A stretch of 22,185 nucleotides of DNA from JBBQXV01 sp043785585 (GTDB taxonomy: Bacteria; Myxococcota_A; Polyangia; Polyangiales; Polyangiaceae), in NCBI GenBank assembly GCA_043785585.1, contig JAYVXB010000153.1:1-22185 (forward strand). The letters are read 5' to 3'. Made by a program: the position numbers and the translations under genes. Position 1 is the first letter of the stretch. Every line of letters starts with the position of its first letter. Below the pieces are notes generated by a model. It was given only the letters and a program-made list of their open reading frames with translations. It was not told the origin of the DNA and made no database searches. This document shows, piece after piece, positions 7,360 through 14,720 of the stretch.

Positions 7360-7908
7360 TCAGTGCTTGTTCGGGTTGGGCGGAGGAAGAACCGCGGCCG
7401 CGGTCTTCACCTTGATCTTGTCACCCGCCGCTTTGAGCGCCGTCTTCAGATCGTCCATCGCCTTGTCGATCGCCGTCTTCGTCGAATCCCACGTCGCGGG
7501 AGTCGCCGTCGTCATGTTGCCGATGCTCGTGCGAACGGCCTCGCGGCGCGTCGTCACGTCGGCGAGGAGGCGATCGTACTCGACCTTCGTCGCGCCGGTC
7601 GCGCTCGCCGCGTTCGCGCGGAGATCGGCGATGTTGCGATCGATGTCGACGAGATCCTTGTCTCGCGCGGCGCGGTAGTCGGCCTGCGTCTTGGCGAAGT
7701 CCGAGTTGAGCTCGGCCTTCTTCTTGTCGGCCTCTGCCTGCGCCTTGTCGGCGTCGTCCTTCGCCTTCTGGATATCGGCCTGCGCCTTCACCTTCGCTTT
7801 GTCCGCCTCGGCCTGCGCGTTCTGCGCCTGCTGCTTGTCGTCACAAGCGGGCGTGACGACGGCAGCGGCGAGCAACGTGAAGGCGAGCGCAATGGAATGT
7901 CGTGTCAT
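7360..7908 (-). CDS. Coiled-coil lipoprotein, unknown function
   Basis: 182 residues. The start MTRHSIALAFTLLAAAVVTPACDD is a lipoprotein-type signal with Cys22 as the likely acylation site (TPAC, a loose lipobox). ATG 7908 has an excellent GGAGAAG ribosome binding site 4-5 nt upstream, which decides the start over the longer open frame to 8025. The mature protein is Lys/Ala/Asp/Glu/Gln-rich and almost entirely helical: about 25-75 is a long coiled coil (QAEADKAKVKAQADIQKAKD and similar), followed by a second helical part (about 80-165). There is a short C-terminal KTAAAVLPPPNPNKH tail. Such Lpp-like spacer lipoproteins probably sit in the periplasm on the outer or inner membrane. A sigma-54-like promoter lies about 70 nt upstream. 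Confidence 0.85.
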   Translation of the reverse strand: MTRHSIALAFTLLAAAVVTPACDDKQQAQNAQAEADKAKVKAQADIQKAKDDADKAQAEADKKKAELNSDFAKTQADYRAARDKDLVDIDRNIADLRANAASATGATKVEYDRLLADVTTRREAVRTSIGNMTTATPATWDSTKTAIDKAMDDLKTALKAAGDKIKVKTAAAVLPPPNPNKH

Positions 7909-7977
7909 GAATCTTCTCCGGGCTGGGGCGCGCGCGTATCGACGCACGTGCGTTTGGACTTCCGACCGCGCCGCAGC

Positions 7978-7993
7978 TGCAACCGGAATGCCG
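7978..7993 (-). promoter_or_regulatory. Sigma-54 (RpoN)-type -24/-12 promoter for the coiled-coil lipoprotein
   Basis: Read on the minus strand, CGGCATTCCGGTTGCA has GG (7992-7991) and GC (7980-7979) exactly 10 nt apart. It matches the RpoN consensus TGGCAC-N5-TTGCA at all core bases except the first T and the C of CAC. Transcription would start near 7967, giving a leader of about 60 nt before the GGAGAAG site and ATG at 7908. A run of eight T lies just upstream (8007-8014, seen as A on the plus strand). Confidence 0.45.
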
Positions 7994-8138
7994 GAAAGGT
8001 GCGCGAAAAAAAACGCAGCAATCACGCGACCGCGCGCCAGACCGCCTCACGCGCGCGACGAACGCCGCCGCGACGTATCCGCACGCGTCGACCGGAACGC
8101 CACGCGCGCATCGACCACGGCGCCCGAAGGCCGACGGT

Positions 8139-8666
8139 TCAGGCCCGCGCGCTCGCCTCGAGATGACGCGCGACGGCCTCTACGTGCGGGTCCTCGATGC
8201 CGAGCTCGCGCAGCGATGCGGCGAGACGGAGAACGTAGTCGGCGTTCTCACCGCTCGGCCCGCGGCGCGCGCGGACGTACGCGGCGATCTCGAGCTCGGG
8301 GAGCGGTCCAAGGAAGTGCGCGTTGTCCGCGCCTGCGACCCAGGTGATCCCTTCGGCGAAGGGCGCGTGCTCCCCTGCGTCGTGAAGCGGCAAGCATCGT
8401 CGCTCGAAGCCCGCCTGCTCGCGCACGTCGAGCGCGGAGAGGATGTCCGCGGCGCGATCCGGATCGAGGCGATACGCGCACCCGCCGCACACCTCGCCGG
8501 CGATCGGCAAGAGCGTCGCGACGCGACCGGGCGCATCGGGGACGCCGCGATGATCGGGCGAGCCCTGCCAGAAGCGTCGCCCCCAACCGGCCACGTACGC
8601 GCGACGGCGCTCGAGGAACGCGACGTCGGGACGAAAGATGAGAGAGCCGTACGCGAAGATCCACAC
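8139..8666 (-). CDS. ChaC-family gamma-glutamylcyclotransferase
   Basis: 175 residues. The N-terminal MWIFAYGSLIFRP carries the YGSL substrate-binding motif (6-9), followed by RRFWQGSPDHRGVPDAPGRV (31-49) and GEVCGGCAYRL, all hallmarks of ChaC proteins. E83 in LDVREQAGF corresponds to the catalytic glutamate. ChaC enzymes release 5-oxoproline from glutathione, giving Cys-Gly, in the cytosol, and so affect glutathione turnover. The start is GTG 8666, chosen because the YGSL segment normally lies within the first ten residues; no Shine-Dalgarno sequence precedes it. It is divergent from the small Cys-rich protein gene at 8753. Whether it acts on glutathione itself or another gamma-glutamyl substrate cannot be told here. 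Confidence 0.9.
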   Translation of the reverse strand: MWIFAYGSLIFRPDVAFLERRRAYVAGWGRRFWQGSPDHRGVPDAPGRVATLLPIAGEVCGGCAYRLDPDRAADILSALDVREQAGFERRCLPLHDAGEHAPFAEGITWVAGADNAHFLGPLPELEIAAYVRARRGPSGENADYVLRLAASLRELGIEDPHVEAVARHLEASARA

Positions 8667-8752
8667 GGAGGAGGGAGTGTAGCGGGATTGCGGTACCGTT
8701 CGATCGCGGATGGAACGTTGCAGCCGCGGCGCGCACGGTCTACGTGCGGGCC

Positions 8753-8980
8753 ATGCGTCGATTCAGCTCGTGGCGTTCGCTTCGCGCGTCGCTCGGTTTC
8801 GCGATGGCGATCGCGGCGACTTCGCTTTGCTGCATTCCGCCTGCGAGCCCCGAGCGAATGGATTGCTTCCGAGGTTGCGCGCGCGCGAAGGACGCCTGCC
8901 TTCTTCGCGCGACCGACGCGAATGGCATCCAGGCGTGCGACGGGCAGAGCGCCGCGTGCGGCGAGCGTTGTCCCGAATGA
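8753..8980 (+). CDS. Small secreted cysteine-rich protein with a symmetric Cys pattern
   Basis: 75 residues. Residues 1-25 form a signal peptide (RRFSSWRSLRA then a hydrophobic core), ending near C26-C27, which could be a non-canonical lipidation site. The mature part has six further cysteines in mirror order: C38-x3-C42-x6-C49-x12-C62-x6-C69-x3-C73. This suggests two helices clamped by three disulfides (38-73, 42-69, 49-62). No family was recognised. ATG 8753 is preferred; GTG 8744 in frame is an alternative. Its TGA overlaps the ATG of the next gene (ATGA, 8977-8980), so the two are probably translated together and may act together outside the cytoplasm. Confidence 0.7.
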   Translation: MRRFSSWRSLRASLGFAMAIAATSLCCIPPASPERMDCFRGCARAKDACLLRATDANGIQACDGQSAACGERCPE

Positions 8981-9636
8981 ACGTTCGTGCGCTCGCGCTT
9001 CTCGGCATGGCGCTCGGCACGACCGGATGCGCGCGCGCGTACCGACCGCCGACGGCCGCCGAGCCGCACGCGACGGTCAAGGTTCGGCGCGTGTTCGAGC
9101 GCAGCGCGGGCACGCGACTGAGCGAGATCGCAAGCGTGAACGGCCGCGTGATCGAGCGCGACCACGCCGACGCGCAACTCGCGTCCGCCCCGCGCTCGAG
9201 CGCCGTCTTCGTTCATCCGCGCCCCGCGAGGTTCGAGGTCGGCGCGGGCTTCTCGCATTTCGAGCAGCGGACCGTGCAGGAGAGCTACACCGACCAGGAG
9301 TCGTACACGGACACGGAGTCGTACAGCTGCGGGAGCGGCACTTCGTACCGAACGTGCTCGCGCACCGTCACGCGCTACCGCTCGGTGACGAAGTCCCGAT
9401 GGGTCACCAAGATGGTCGAGGTCTCCGACGGTTCGTGCGCGAGCTCGATCGCGTTCTCGCCGCAAACCGGGCACATCTACATCGTCGATTTCACGTACCG
9501 AGAGCACGGCCTGTGCAGCGCGACGTGCATCGAGCAGATGGCCATTCTCACGGACGGATCGTTTCGCTCGGCTCCGTGCCCGGCGCCGACGGCGGCGGAG
9601 ATGAAGGTGATCGCGGAAGATGAGGATGACGACTGA
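8977..9636 (+). CDS. Lipoprotein with a Tyr/Ser/Thr repeat segment, unknown function
   Basis: 219 residues. The signal MNVRALALLGMALGTTGC has a near-canonical lipobox (TTGC, C18). A central segment (about 95-150) is very rich in Tyr, Ser, Thr and Arg with a short repeat: ESYTDQ, ESYTDT, ESYSCG, then TSYRTC and RTVTRYRSVTKSRWVTK, the alternation typical of beta strands. Two C-terminal cysteine groups (GLCSATC, APCPAP) and C-terminal acidic residues (EDEDDD) follow. No known family was recognised. It is coupled by ATGA overlap to the small Cys protein before it and ends 15 bp from the convergent methyltransferase gene. Likely located in the periplasm or at the cell surface. Confidence 0.75.
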   Translation: MNVRALALLGMALGTTGCARAYRPPTAAEPHATVKVRRVFERSAGTRLSEIASVNGRVIERDHADAQLASAPRSSAVFVHPRPARFEVGAGFSHFEQRTVQESYTDQESYTDTESYSCGSGTSYRTCSRTVTRYRSVTKSRWVTKMVEVSDGSCASSIAFSPQTGHIYIVDFTYREHGLCSATCIEQMAILTDGSFRSAPCPAPTAAEMKVIAEDEDDD

Positions 9637-9651
9637 GACGCTCGTTCCACC

Positions 9652-10353
9652 TCACCACACGCCCGGAATCAGCCGTCTCGGCGTCGCCTGAACGTACTGG
9701 CCATATCCGCGCAGTCGCGCGGAGAGGAACCGCTCTTCACCGAAGATGCGCACGACGAGCAGCACGAACGTCGGCGGCACGAGCAGCTCCGCCATGTACG
9801 ATCCGAGCACCAACGGCGCCGCGAGCCCCGTGAGCAGGGCTCCGAAGTACATGGGATGGCGCACGAGTCGATACGGCCCTGTCGCGACGACCGTCTGCTG
9901 TGGCATCAACTCGATCACGCTCGACGTGAACGTGTTCGCGCGAAAGACGGCGAAGACGAGCGCAGCGCCCGCCGCGAAGAGGATCGCTCCGGCGACGACG
10001 ACCACCGGATGAACTCGGGACCACGAGAGACGGTGATCCAGCCCGGCGATCACGAGGAGCGCGAGCATCATCACCTTCATGAGCGCGATCACTCGCCGCT
10101 GAAGCCGATCCGACTCGCCCGATTCTTCGATGGTCAGCCGTCGCTCGAGGAGGACGGGATCGTGCTTCAGCAGATATGCGTTCGTCGCGGTCATCGAGAC
10201 GAGCTGCAGGCCCAAGTAGATCCACGCCTGCGCGTACGAGAAGGTCCAAGCCGTGGCGAAGAGGACGACGCCCTGAACGATGACCAACACCGCGGTCACG
10301 CGGACCGTTCGGACCTTCAGGCTCGCGCGAGGCGCTGACTCTCGATTTGCCAT
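9652..10353 (-). CDS. Isoprenylcysteine carboxyl methyltransferase (ICMT/PEMT)-family membrane protein
   Basis: 233 residues with about five membrane helices (17-37, 42-60, 90-104, 116-137 and 170-202). The family signature is GPYRLVRHPMY (159-169) followed by the conserved acidic pair in GEERFL (205-210), which form the AdoMet-binding site in integral membrane methyltransferases of the ICMT/phospholipid methyltransferase group. Bacterial members rarely act on isoprenylcysteine; substrates are mostly unknown and may be lipids or small hydrophobic compounds. ATG 10353 gives MANRESAPRASLKVRTVRV, a short cytoplasmic basic leader. It starts 55 bp after the haloperoxidase stop on the same strand, so the two likely form an operon and could modify the same hydrophobic compound, which is inference only. 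Confidence 0.85.
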   Translation of the reverse strand: MANRESAPRASLKVRTVRVTAVLVIVQGVVLFATAWTFSYAQAWIYLGLQLVSMTATNAYLLKHDPVLLERRLTIEESGESDRLQRRVIALMKVMMLALLVIAGLDHRLSWSRVHPVVVVAGAILFAAGAALVFAVFRANTFTSSVIELMPQQTVVATGPYRLVRHPMYFGALLTGLAAPLVLGSYMAELLVPPTFVLLVVRIFGEERFLSARLRGYGQYVQATPRRLIPGVW

Positions 10354-10408
10354 GCGCTTGCGACAACGCGCCGGCGCCGAGGTTCCCGGACCCCCTCGAC
10401 GACGGCGT

Positions 10409-12193
10409 TCAGGGGCAGCTCGGCGTCGCGCTGCACGTCACCGGGTGACCCATTCCGTTCGGCGCGCAGCAGTAGCTCCCGGCGCACGAGTCGCACTCCG
10501 AGCACCGCCGGTCGCACTTGGCACCGATGCACGCGACGCCGCTCGAGCAGCAGGTGGTGCCCGGGGTGTCGCAGGTGCGCGCGGCGGGGACGCTGCCGAA
10601 GTACGTCTGCGCTTTCGTCCAAGCCTGCGCGCCGACTTGGCGTCCGATGGCGCGCCCCGCGAGATCGCCGTCGACGAAATGGATCCCACCGTACCGGCGC
10701 GAGATGCCCGCTTGATCCGCGGCGGCGGAGAACGTCGCCCACGAGAGCGTGACGTCGGCGGCCGGCGTCACGCCGGGCTCGACGCGCGAGACGCCGCGCG
10801 GGTTCGTGTACGACCCGCCGAACGTGTCGCTCCCGGTGAACGACTTCAACACCTCCGCGGCGGCCGCGCTGAAGACGCTGTGCCCCGAGAAGAACTCGGG
10901 GAACGGTGGTGTGACGACCGTCACCGCTTGGTACGGGCGCCAGCTCTCGGCGGTGATGCTCGCCGTGCCGAGGTACGGACCGCTCCACGCATTGACCATC
11001 TCCCCGGCGCGAACGACGTGCACCACCGTGATCGGCCGGACGTAGTCGAACGCGCGCTTCGCGTCCCACGACGCGACGCTCGCGTCGAGCACCGCGTTCG
11101 TCATCGCGAAGAACATCTTGGCGTCGTCACCGATGCTGTGATGGTCGCGGCGCGACACGAACTGCGCAAAGAGCGCCCAGTGACCCGGCGGCAACTCCGA
11201 CGCAGGCCCGTCTGCCCAGTACTCGGCAATGACCTTCTGCTCGTCGGTCAGCGCGGCGCTGTAGGCGAGGATCTCGTCCGCGAGCTTTTTGTAGTGCCCC
11301 CAATTCTTCGCCGGGACCGCGTTCGGGCCTGGACGAAACTGGTCGCTCGACGAGAGCGCGAACGGCGTCACCTTGAACCAATGCGGCGCGATGAAGCGTT
11401 GCACGACCGTGCCACCGTGGCCGTCCGACACGCGAAGCGGTTGCCAATGGTACATGTCATTGACGACGTCGGGCGTGTTGACGGGCGCGTAGCCGGTGTA
11501 GTCCGCATAGCGACCAGTCGCGAGATCGCCGAGCTGATTGGCGCCATCGCCGTGACGGTACGACGTGATCGCGCTCGCGCACGCTTGGCCGACGCCGACG
11601 GCGCTCGTGACGTCGGTGCTCGTCGCACCCACGTCGAGTCCGAGCGCTGCCATCTGCGCGTCGAAGAGCGGCCGCTCCGTCGGGAAGAGATCGACGAGCG
11701 CGGCGTATGCGGAGTAGCTCATCGCCGTCGTGCGGTTCGCGTCGGTGCGCTCGAGCGCGGGACGGCGGAGCGAGCCGCCGAGGCGCGTGCCGCTCGCAAC
11801 GGCGTCGTACATGGCCCACGCCTCGTAGATCGCCGTGTTCACGACGGCGAGCGCCCGCGCGACGATCGGCGGCCCGGGGTGCGTCTCGCGAATCGCCTGG
11901 AGCGCGTTGTCGTTCCATCGCACGACGATGGTGTCGCTCGGGTTTCCGACCGCCGCGCGCGCGACGACGGCGTCAGCGGTCGTGGCGCCATCGCCGCCCG
12001 CGTCGGTGCCGATCGAATCGGCGATCGTCGTCTGCGCGGTGAGCGAGTGCGGCTCGACCTCCGCACGGCTGCCGCATCCGAGCAGCACGTGGGGGCCGAC
12101 GACCGCGAACGCGATGCACGCGGGCGAGAGCGGCGAGAGAATCGATCGAGAAAAATGGAGAGCGACATGGAGGGTGCGCGCGGGGAGGTTCAT
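10409..12193 (-). CDS. Vanadium-dependent haloperoxidase/PAP2-type lipoprotein with Cys-rich tail
   Basis: 594 residues. The N-terminus ends in VVGPHVLLGC, a canonical lipobox (C40), after an unusually long signal region. Three active-site motifs of vanadium haloperoxidases and PAP2 phosphatases are present: K379 and R386 in DAKRAFDYVRP, S436-G437-H438 in PFPEFFSGHS, and R500 with H505 in SRRYGGIHF. The body matches bacterial vanadium-dependent haloperoxidase-family proteins in length. Residues 541-594 form an extra module with 12 cysteines (for example CDTPGTTCCSSGVAC) not needed for the fold. The enzyme would act at the cell envelope, either as a halide oxidase or as a phosphatase; the motifs alone do not decide which. 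It is divergent from the kinase gene and upstream of the ICMT-family gene. Confidence 0.88.
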   Translation of the reverse strand: MNLPARTLHVALHFSRSILSPLSPACIAFAVVGPHVLLGCGSRAEVEPHSLTAQTTIADSIGTDAGGDGATTADAVVARAAVGNPSDTIVVRWNDNALQAIRETHPGPPIVARALAVVNTAIYEAWAMYDAVASGTRLGGSLRRPALERTDANRTTAMSYSAYAALVDLFPTERPLFDAQMAALGLDVGATSTDVTSAVGVGQACASAITSYRHGDGANQLGDLATGRYADYTGYAPVNTPDVVNDMYHWQPLRVSDGHGGTVVQRFIAPHWFKVTPFALSSSDQFRPGPNAVPAKNWGHYKKLADEILAYSAALTDEQKVIAEYWADGPASELPPGHWALFAQFVSRRDHHSIGDDAKMFFAMTNAVLDASVASWDAKRAFDYVRPITVVHVVRAGEMVNAWSGPYLGTASITAESWRPYQAVTVVTPPFPEFFSGHSVFSAAAAEVLKSFTGSDTFGGSYTNPRGVSRVEPGVTPAADVTLSWATFSAAADQAGISRRYGGIHFVDGDLAGRAIGRQVGAQAWTKAQTYFGSVPAARTCDTPGTTCCSSGVACIGAKCDRRCSECDSCAGSYCCAPNGMGHPVTCSATPSCP

Positions 12194-12515
12194 GGCCCGC
12201 GACGCTTCGCAAGAATCAATCCTTCGGACCGCGTGCTCTCGATGCGAAGTTTGGAGTGCGCGATCGAATCGAGCGCGACGAGCGGAGTGTGCGATGCCCG
12301 TGACGCGTGGCTGACCGGTGTTCCATGTCGAGCCGATCATGGACTGGTCTCTGCAAGCTTTCGAATTGTCGAGTGTGAGTGCAACACGCCGACCACTCGA
12401 ATGACCGGGTGTCGACTCACCCGGTGCCATTCGATCGGGTTTTGTTGCGCGGGACGGCAATCACGTGAGGCTCTGGGGCTGCAGTCGCGCCCCCCCACAT
12501 CGCGAAGAGGTTCTG
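12194..12515. other. 322-bp divergent regulatory interval
   Basis: It holds the promoters of the haloperoxidase lipoprotein (minus) and the kinase (plus). No coding sequence is convincing. It carries a strong hairpin with a T-run at 12398-12445 and, just before the kinase start, GAAGAGG (12503-12509) as ribosome binding site. Confidence 0.6.
12398..12445 (+). promoter_or_regulatory. Hairpin followed by T-run in the kinase leader (possible attenuator)
   Basis: CGAATG-ACCGGGTG (12398-12411) pairs with CACCCGGT (12418-12425) and CATTCG (12428-12433), with loop TCGACT and a GC bulge. GGGTTTTGTTG follows. The left arm overlaps CACTCGA (12394-12400), which can instead pair with TCGAGTG (12369-12375). 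The two pairings exclude each other, as in attenuators. It could also terminate antisense or leader transcripts. Confidence 0.45.
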
Positions 12516-14675
12516 ATGGGACATGCGGCAGCGAAGCAGGAGACACAAATCGTAGGGCGCTACGCGATCTACGGAGAGATCGCGACGGGCGGAATGGCGA
12601 GCGTCCATTACGGGAGGCTCATGGGTCCGGTCGGGTTCTCGCGGCCCGTCGCCATCAAGCGCCTGCATCCGCAGTTGGCCAAGGAGCCCGAGGTGCGCGC
12701 GATGTTCATCGACGAGGCGCGGCTCGTCTCCCGCATCCATCACCCGAACGTCGTTCCGACGCTCGACGTCATCGCCGCCGACGGCGAGCTGCTCCTCGTC
12801 ATGGAGTACGTGCACGGCGAGTCCGTGGCGCGGTTGGCGCGCGCGTGGCGCGACAGGCGCGAGGCGATCCCGCTGCGCATCGTGCTCGCCATCATGACGA
12901 ACGTCTTGCACGGATTGCACGCCGCGCACGAGGCCAAGGGCGAGAACGGCGAGCCGCTCGAGATCGTGCATCGCGACGTGTCGCCGCACAACGTGCTGGT
13001 CGGCATCGATGGCGTCGCGCGCGTGCTCGACTTCGGAATCGCCCGCGCCGCGGTGCGCCTCGAGAGCACGCGCGAGGGGATCATCAAAGGCAAGCTCGCG
13101 TACATGGCGCCCGAGCAGCTCGGTGGCGCGGTCGTCACGCGGCAGGCGGACGTCTACGCAGCGTCGGTGGTGCTCTGGGAGCTCATCGCGGGGCGGCGGC
13201 TCTTCCTCAAAGGGGACGACGGGCTCAGCGTCTTGATCGACAAGATGTTCCGCGGCGCCATCGAAGGTCCGAGCGTGCATCGCCCCGGGATCTCCGCGGC
13301 GCTCGACGCGGTGGTGCTTCGCGGGCTCGAGCGGGATCCGTCGCTCCGGTTTGCATCGGCGCGCGAAATGACCCTCGCGCTCGAGAGGACGGGAGATCTC
13401 GCAACGCCGTCGGAGATCGGCGCGTGGGTCGAGGAGACGGCCGCCACCGCGCTCGCGTTGCGCGCGGCGAAGCTCGAGGACTTCGAACGGACTTCGTCGA
13501 AGATGCGTATCGCGAGCGCATCGTCCGTCGAGATCGACGTGCTCCTCGCGGACGCGGGGCCGACCGAGGATCCCGGGACGCGTGGCGGCTCTCGCGCGCC
13601 GACCGGGACGAAGAGCGCACTCCGTGCGCACGTGACCGACGCCTCGGAGAGCCTCAGCCCCGCCTACGCGTCCATCCCCGTGGCTTTGCCGCGCAAGGAC
13701 GACAGGAGCGAGACGCCCGCGCGACGCTTCACCGCGCCGCGCGCAGCCTTGGCCGTGGGGTTCCTGGCCGTAGTCGCCGTGGCCTTCGGCGGCGTGCGCA
13801 TCGCGGGAGGAGGCCTTGGCGCGAGCGCGCGTTCGCTCGTGCCCGCGCACCTCGGCGTCGTCGTCATCCCGTCGCTGCCGACATGCCCCGCGGGCACGAT
13901 CTACATCCCGGGCGGGAAGTTCTTCATGGGATCGGACAACGACCTACCCATGGAGCGCCCCGCGCACAACGTCACGCTCAGCCCTTACTGCATGGACACG
14001 TTCGAGGTCACGACGGAGGACTTTCGCGCGTGCAGCGATCGCGGCGCGTGCAAGCGCGCGGGCGCCACCAACGAATGGGAGGGCATCAGTGACGGCGAGC
14101 GCAAAACGTTCGATCCGCTTTGCAACATCCGCGATCCTTCGGTGCGCGCGCAGCACCCGATCAACTGCGTCGACTGGGACATGGCGACGATCTACTGCAG
14201 AGCCCAAGGCAAGCGCTTGCCGACGGAGGCCGAGTGGGAGTTCGCCGCGCGCGGGCCCGATGGCCGGAAATACCCATGGGGTGACGAGGAGCCGAGCGAG
14301 AAGCTCCTGAACGCATGCGGTAAGGAGTGCTCCGAATGGGGGAAGAAAAACAAAGTCGACGTGCGCGCGATGTTCAGCGCGGACGACGGCTGGGCGACGA
14401 CGGCGCCTGTCGGATCGTTCCCGAAGGGCGCGTCGCGCTACGGCTTGCAGGACGTCGTCGGCAACGTGTGGGAGTGGGTCTCGGATTTTCATGCGGAGTA
14501 TTCCCGCAACGATCAGGTCGATCCGCAAGGACCCGAGAAGGGTGAAGCGCACGTCATCCGCGGCGGCGCATGGAACGGCGGCTACTCATCGTGGGTGCGC
14601 CCGACCTTCCGATACAAGGACGTTCCCGAGAAGCGCAGCTACGGAATCGGATTCCGCTGCGCGAAGTCACTTTGA
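12516..14675 (+). CDS. Membrane Ser/Thr protein kinase with C-terminal FGE-fold (SUMF1/EgtB/PvdO) domain
   Basis: 719 residues. The Hanks-type kinase domain (about 16-290) has a Gly-rich loop (GEIATGGMASVHYG), K48 in VAIKRL, E67, HRD-V-S-P-H-N (D154, N159), DFG (D172) and APE (198-200), so it should be active. A Ser/Thr-rich linker leads to one membrane helix (about 409-427). The C-terminal domain (about 457-719) has the sulfatase-modifying-factor signatures: IPGGKFFMGS (464-473), RLPTEAEWEFAARG, YPWGDE, GNVWEWV, RGGAW (682-686) and GFRC. The two catalytic cysteines that follow RGGS in true formylglycine-generating enzymes are missing (RGGAWNGGYSSWVRPTFRY). The domain is thus probably an outside sensor or binding module. 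ATG 12516 is set by GAAGAGG. Confidence 0.92.
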   Translation: MGHAAAKQETQIVGRYAIYGEIATGGMASVHYGRLMGPVGFSRPVAIKRLHPQLAKEPEVRAMFIDEARLVSRIHHPNVVPTLDVIAADGELLLVMEYVHGESVARLARAWRDRREAIPLRIVLAIMTNVLHGLHAAHEAKGENGEPLEIVHRDVSPHNVLVGIDGVARVLDFGIARAAVRLESTREGIIKGKLAYMAPEQLGGAVVTRQADVYAASVVLWELIAGRRLFLKGDDGLSVLIDKMFRGAIEGPSVHRPGISAALDAVVLRGLERDPSLRFASAREMTLALERTGDLATPSEIGAWVEETAATALALRAAKLEDFERTSSKMRIASASSVEIDVLLADAGPTEDPGTRGGSRAPTGTKSALRAHVTDASESLSPAYASIPVALPRKDDRSETPARRFTAPRAALAVGFLAVVAVAFGGVRIAGGGLGASARSLVPAHLGVVVIPSLPTCPAGTIYIPGGKFFMGSDNDLPMERPAHNVTLSPYCMDTFEVTTEDFRACSDRGACKRAGATNEWEGISDGERKTFDPLCNIRDPSVRAQHPINCVDWDMATIYCRAQGKRLPTEAEWEFAARGPDGRKYPWGDEEPSEKLLNACGKECSEWGKKNKVDVRAMFSADDGWATTAPVGSFPKGASRYGLQDVVGNVWEWVSDFHAEYSRNDQVDPQGPEKGEAHVIRGGAWNGGYSSWVRPTFRYKDVPEKRSYGIGFRCAKSL

Positions 14676-14720
14676 TCTCGCGGTCGACTGCAAAATAGTG
14701 GACGGATCCGACCCGGTTCC

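Noticed and set aside
8163..9623. 486-codon plus-strand frame opposite the ChaC gene and over the two secreted-protein genes
   Set aside because: It has no recognisable motif, while the ChaC signature and two signal peptides with an ATGA overlap support the other frames.
10280..14092. 1270-codon plus-strand open frame across the haloperoxidase and kinase genes
   Set aside because: Antisense to the haloperoxidase and out of frame in the kinase; the translation is Arg/Ala-rich with no motif. Long shadow frames are common in DNA this rich in G/C.
12516..14675. A working formylglycine-generating enzyme for sulfatases
   Set aside because: The two active-site cysteines are absent and no sulfatase gene is in the window.
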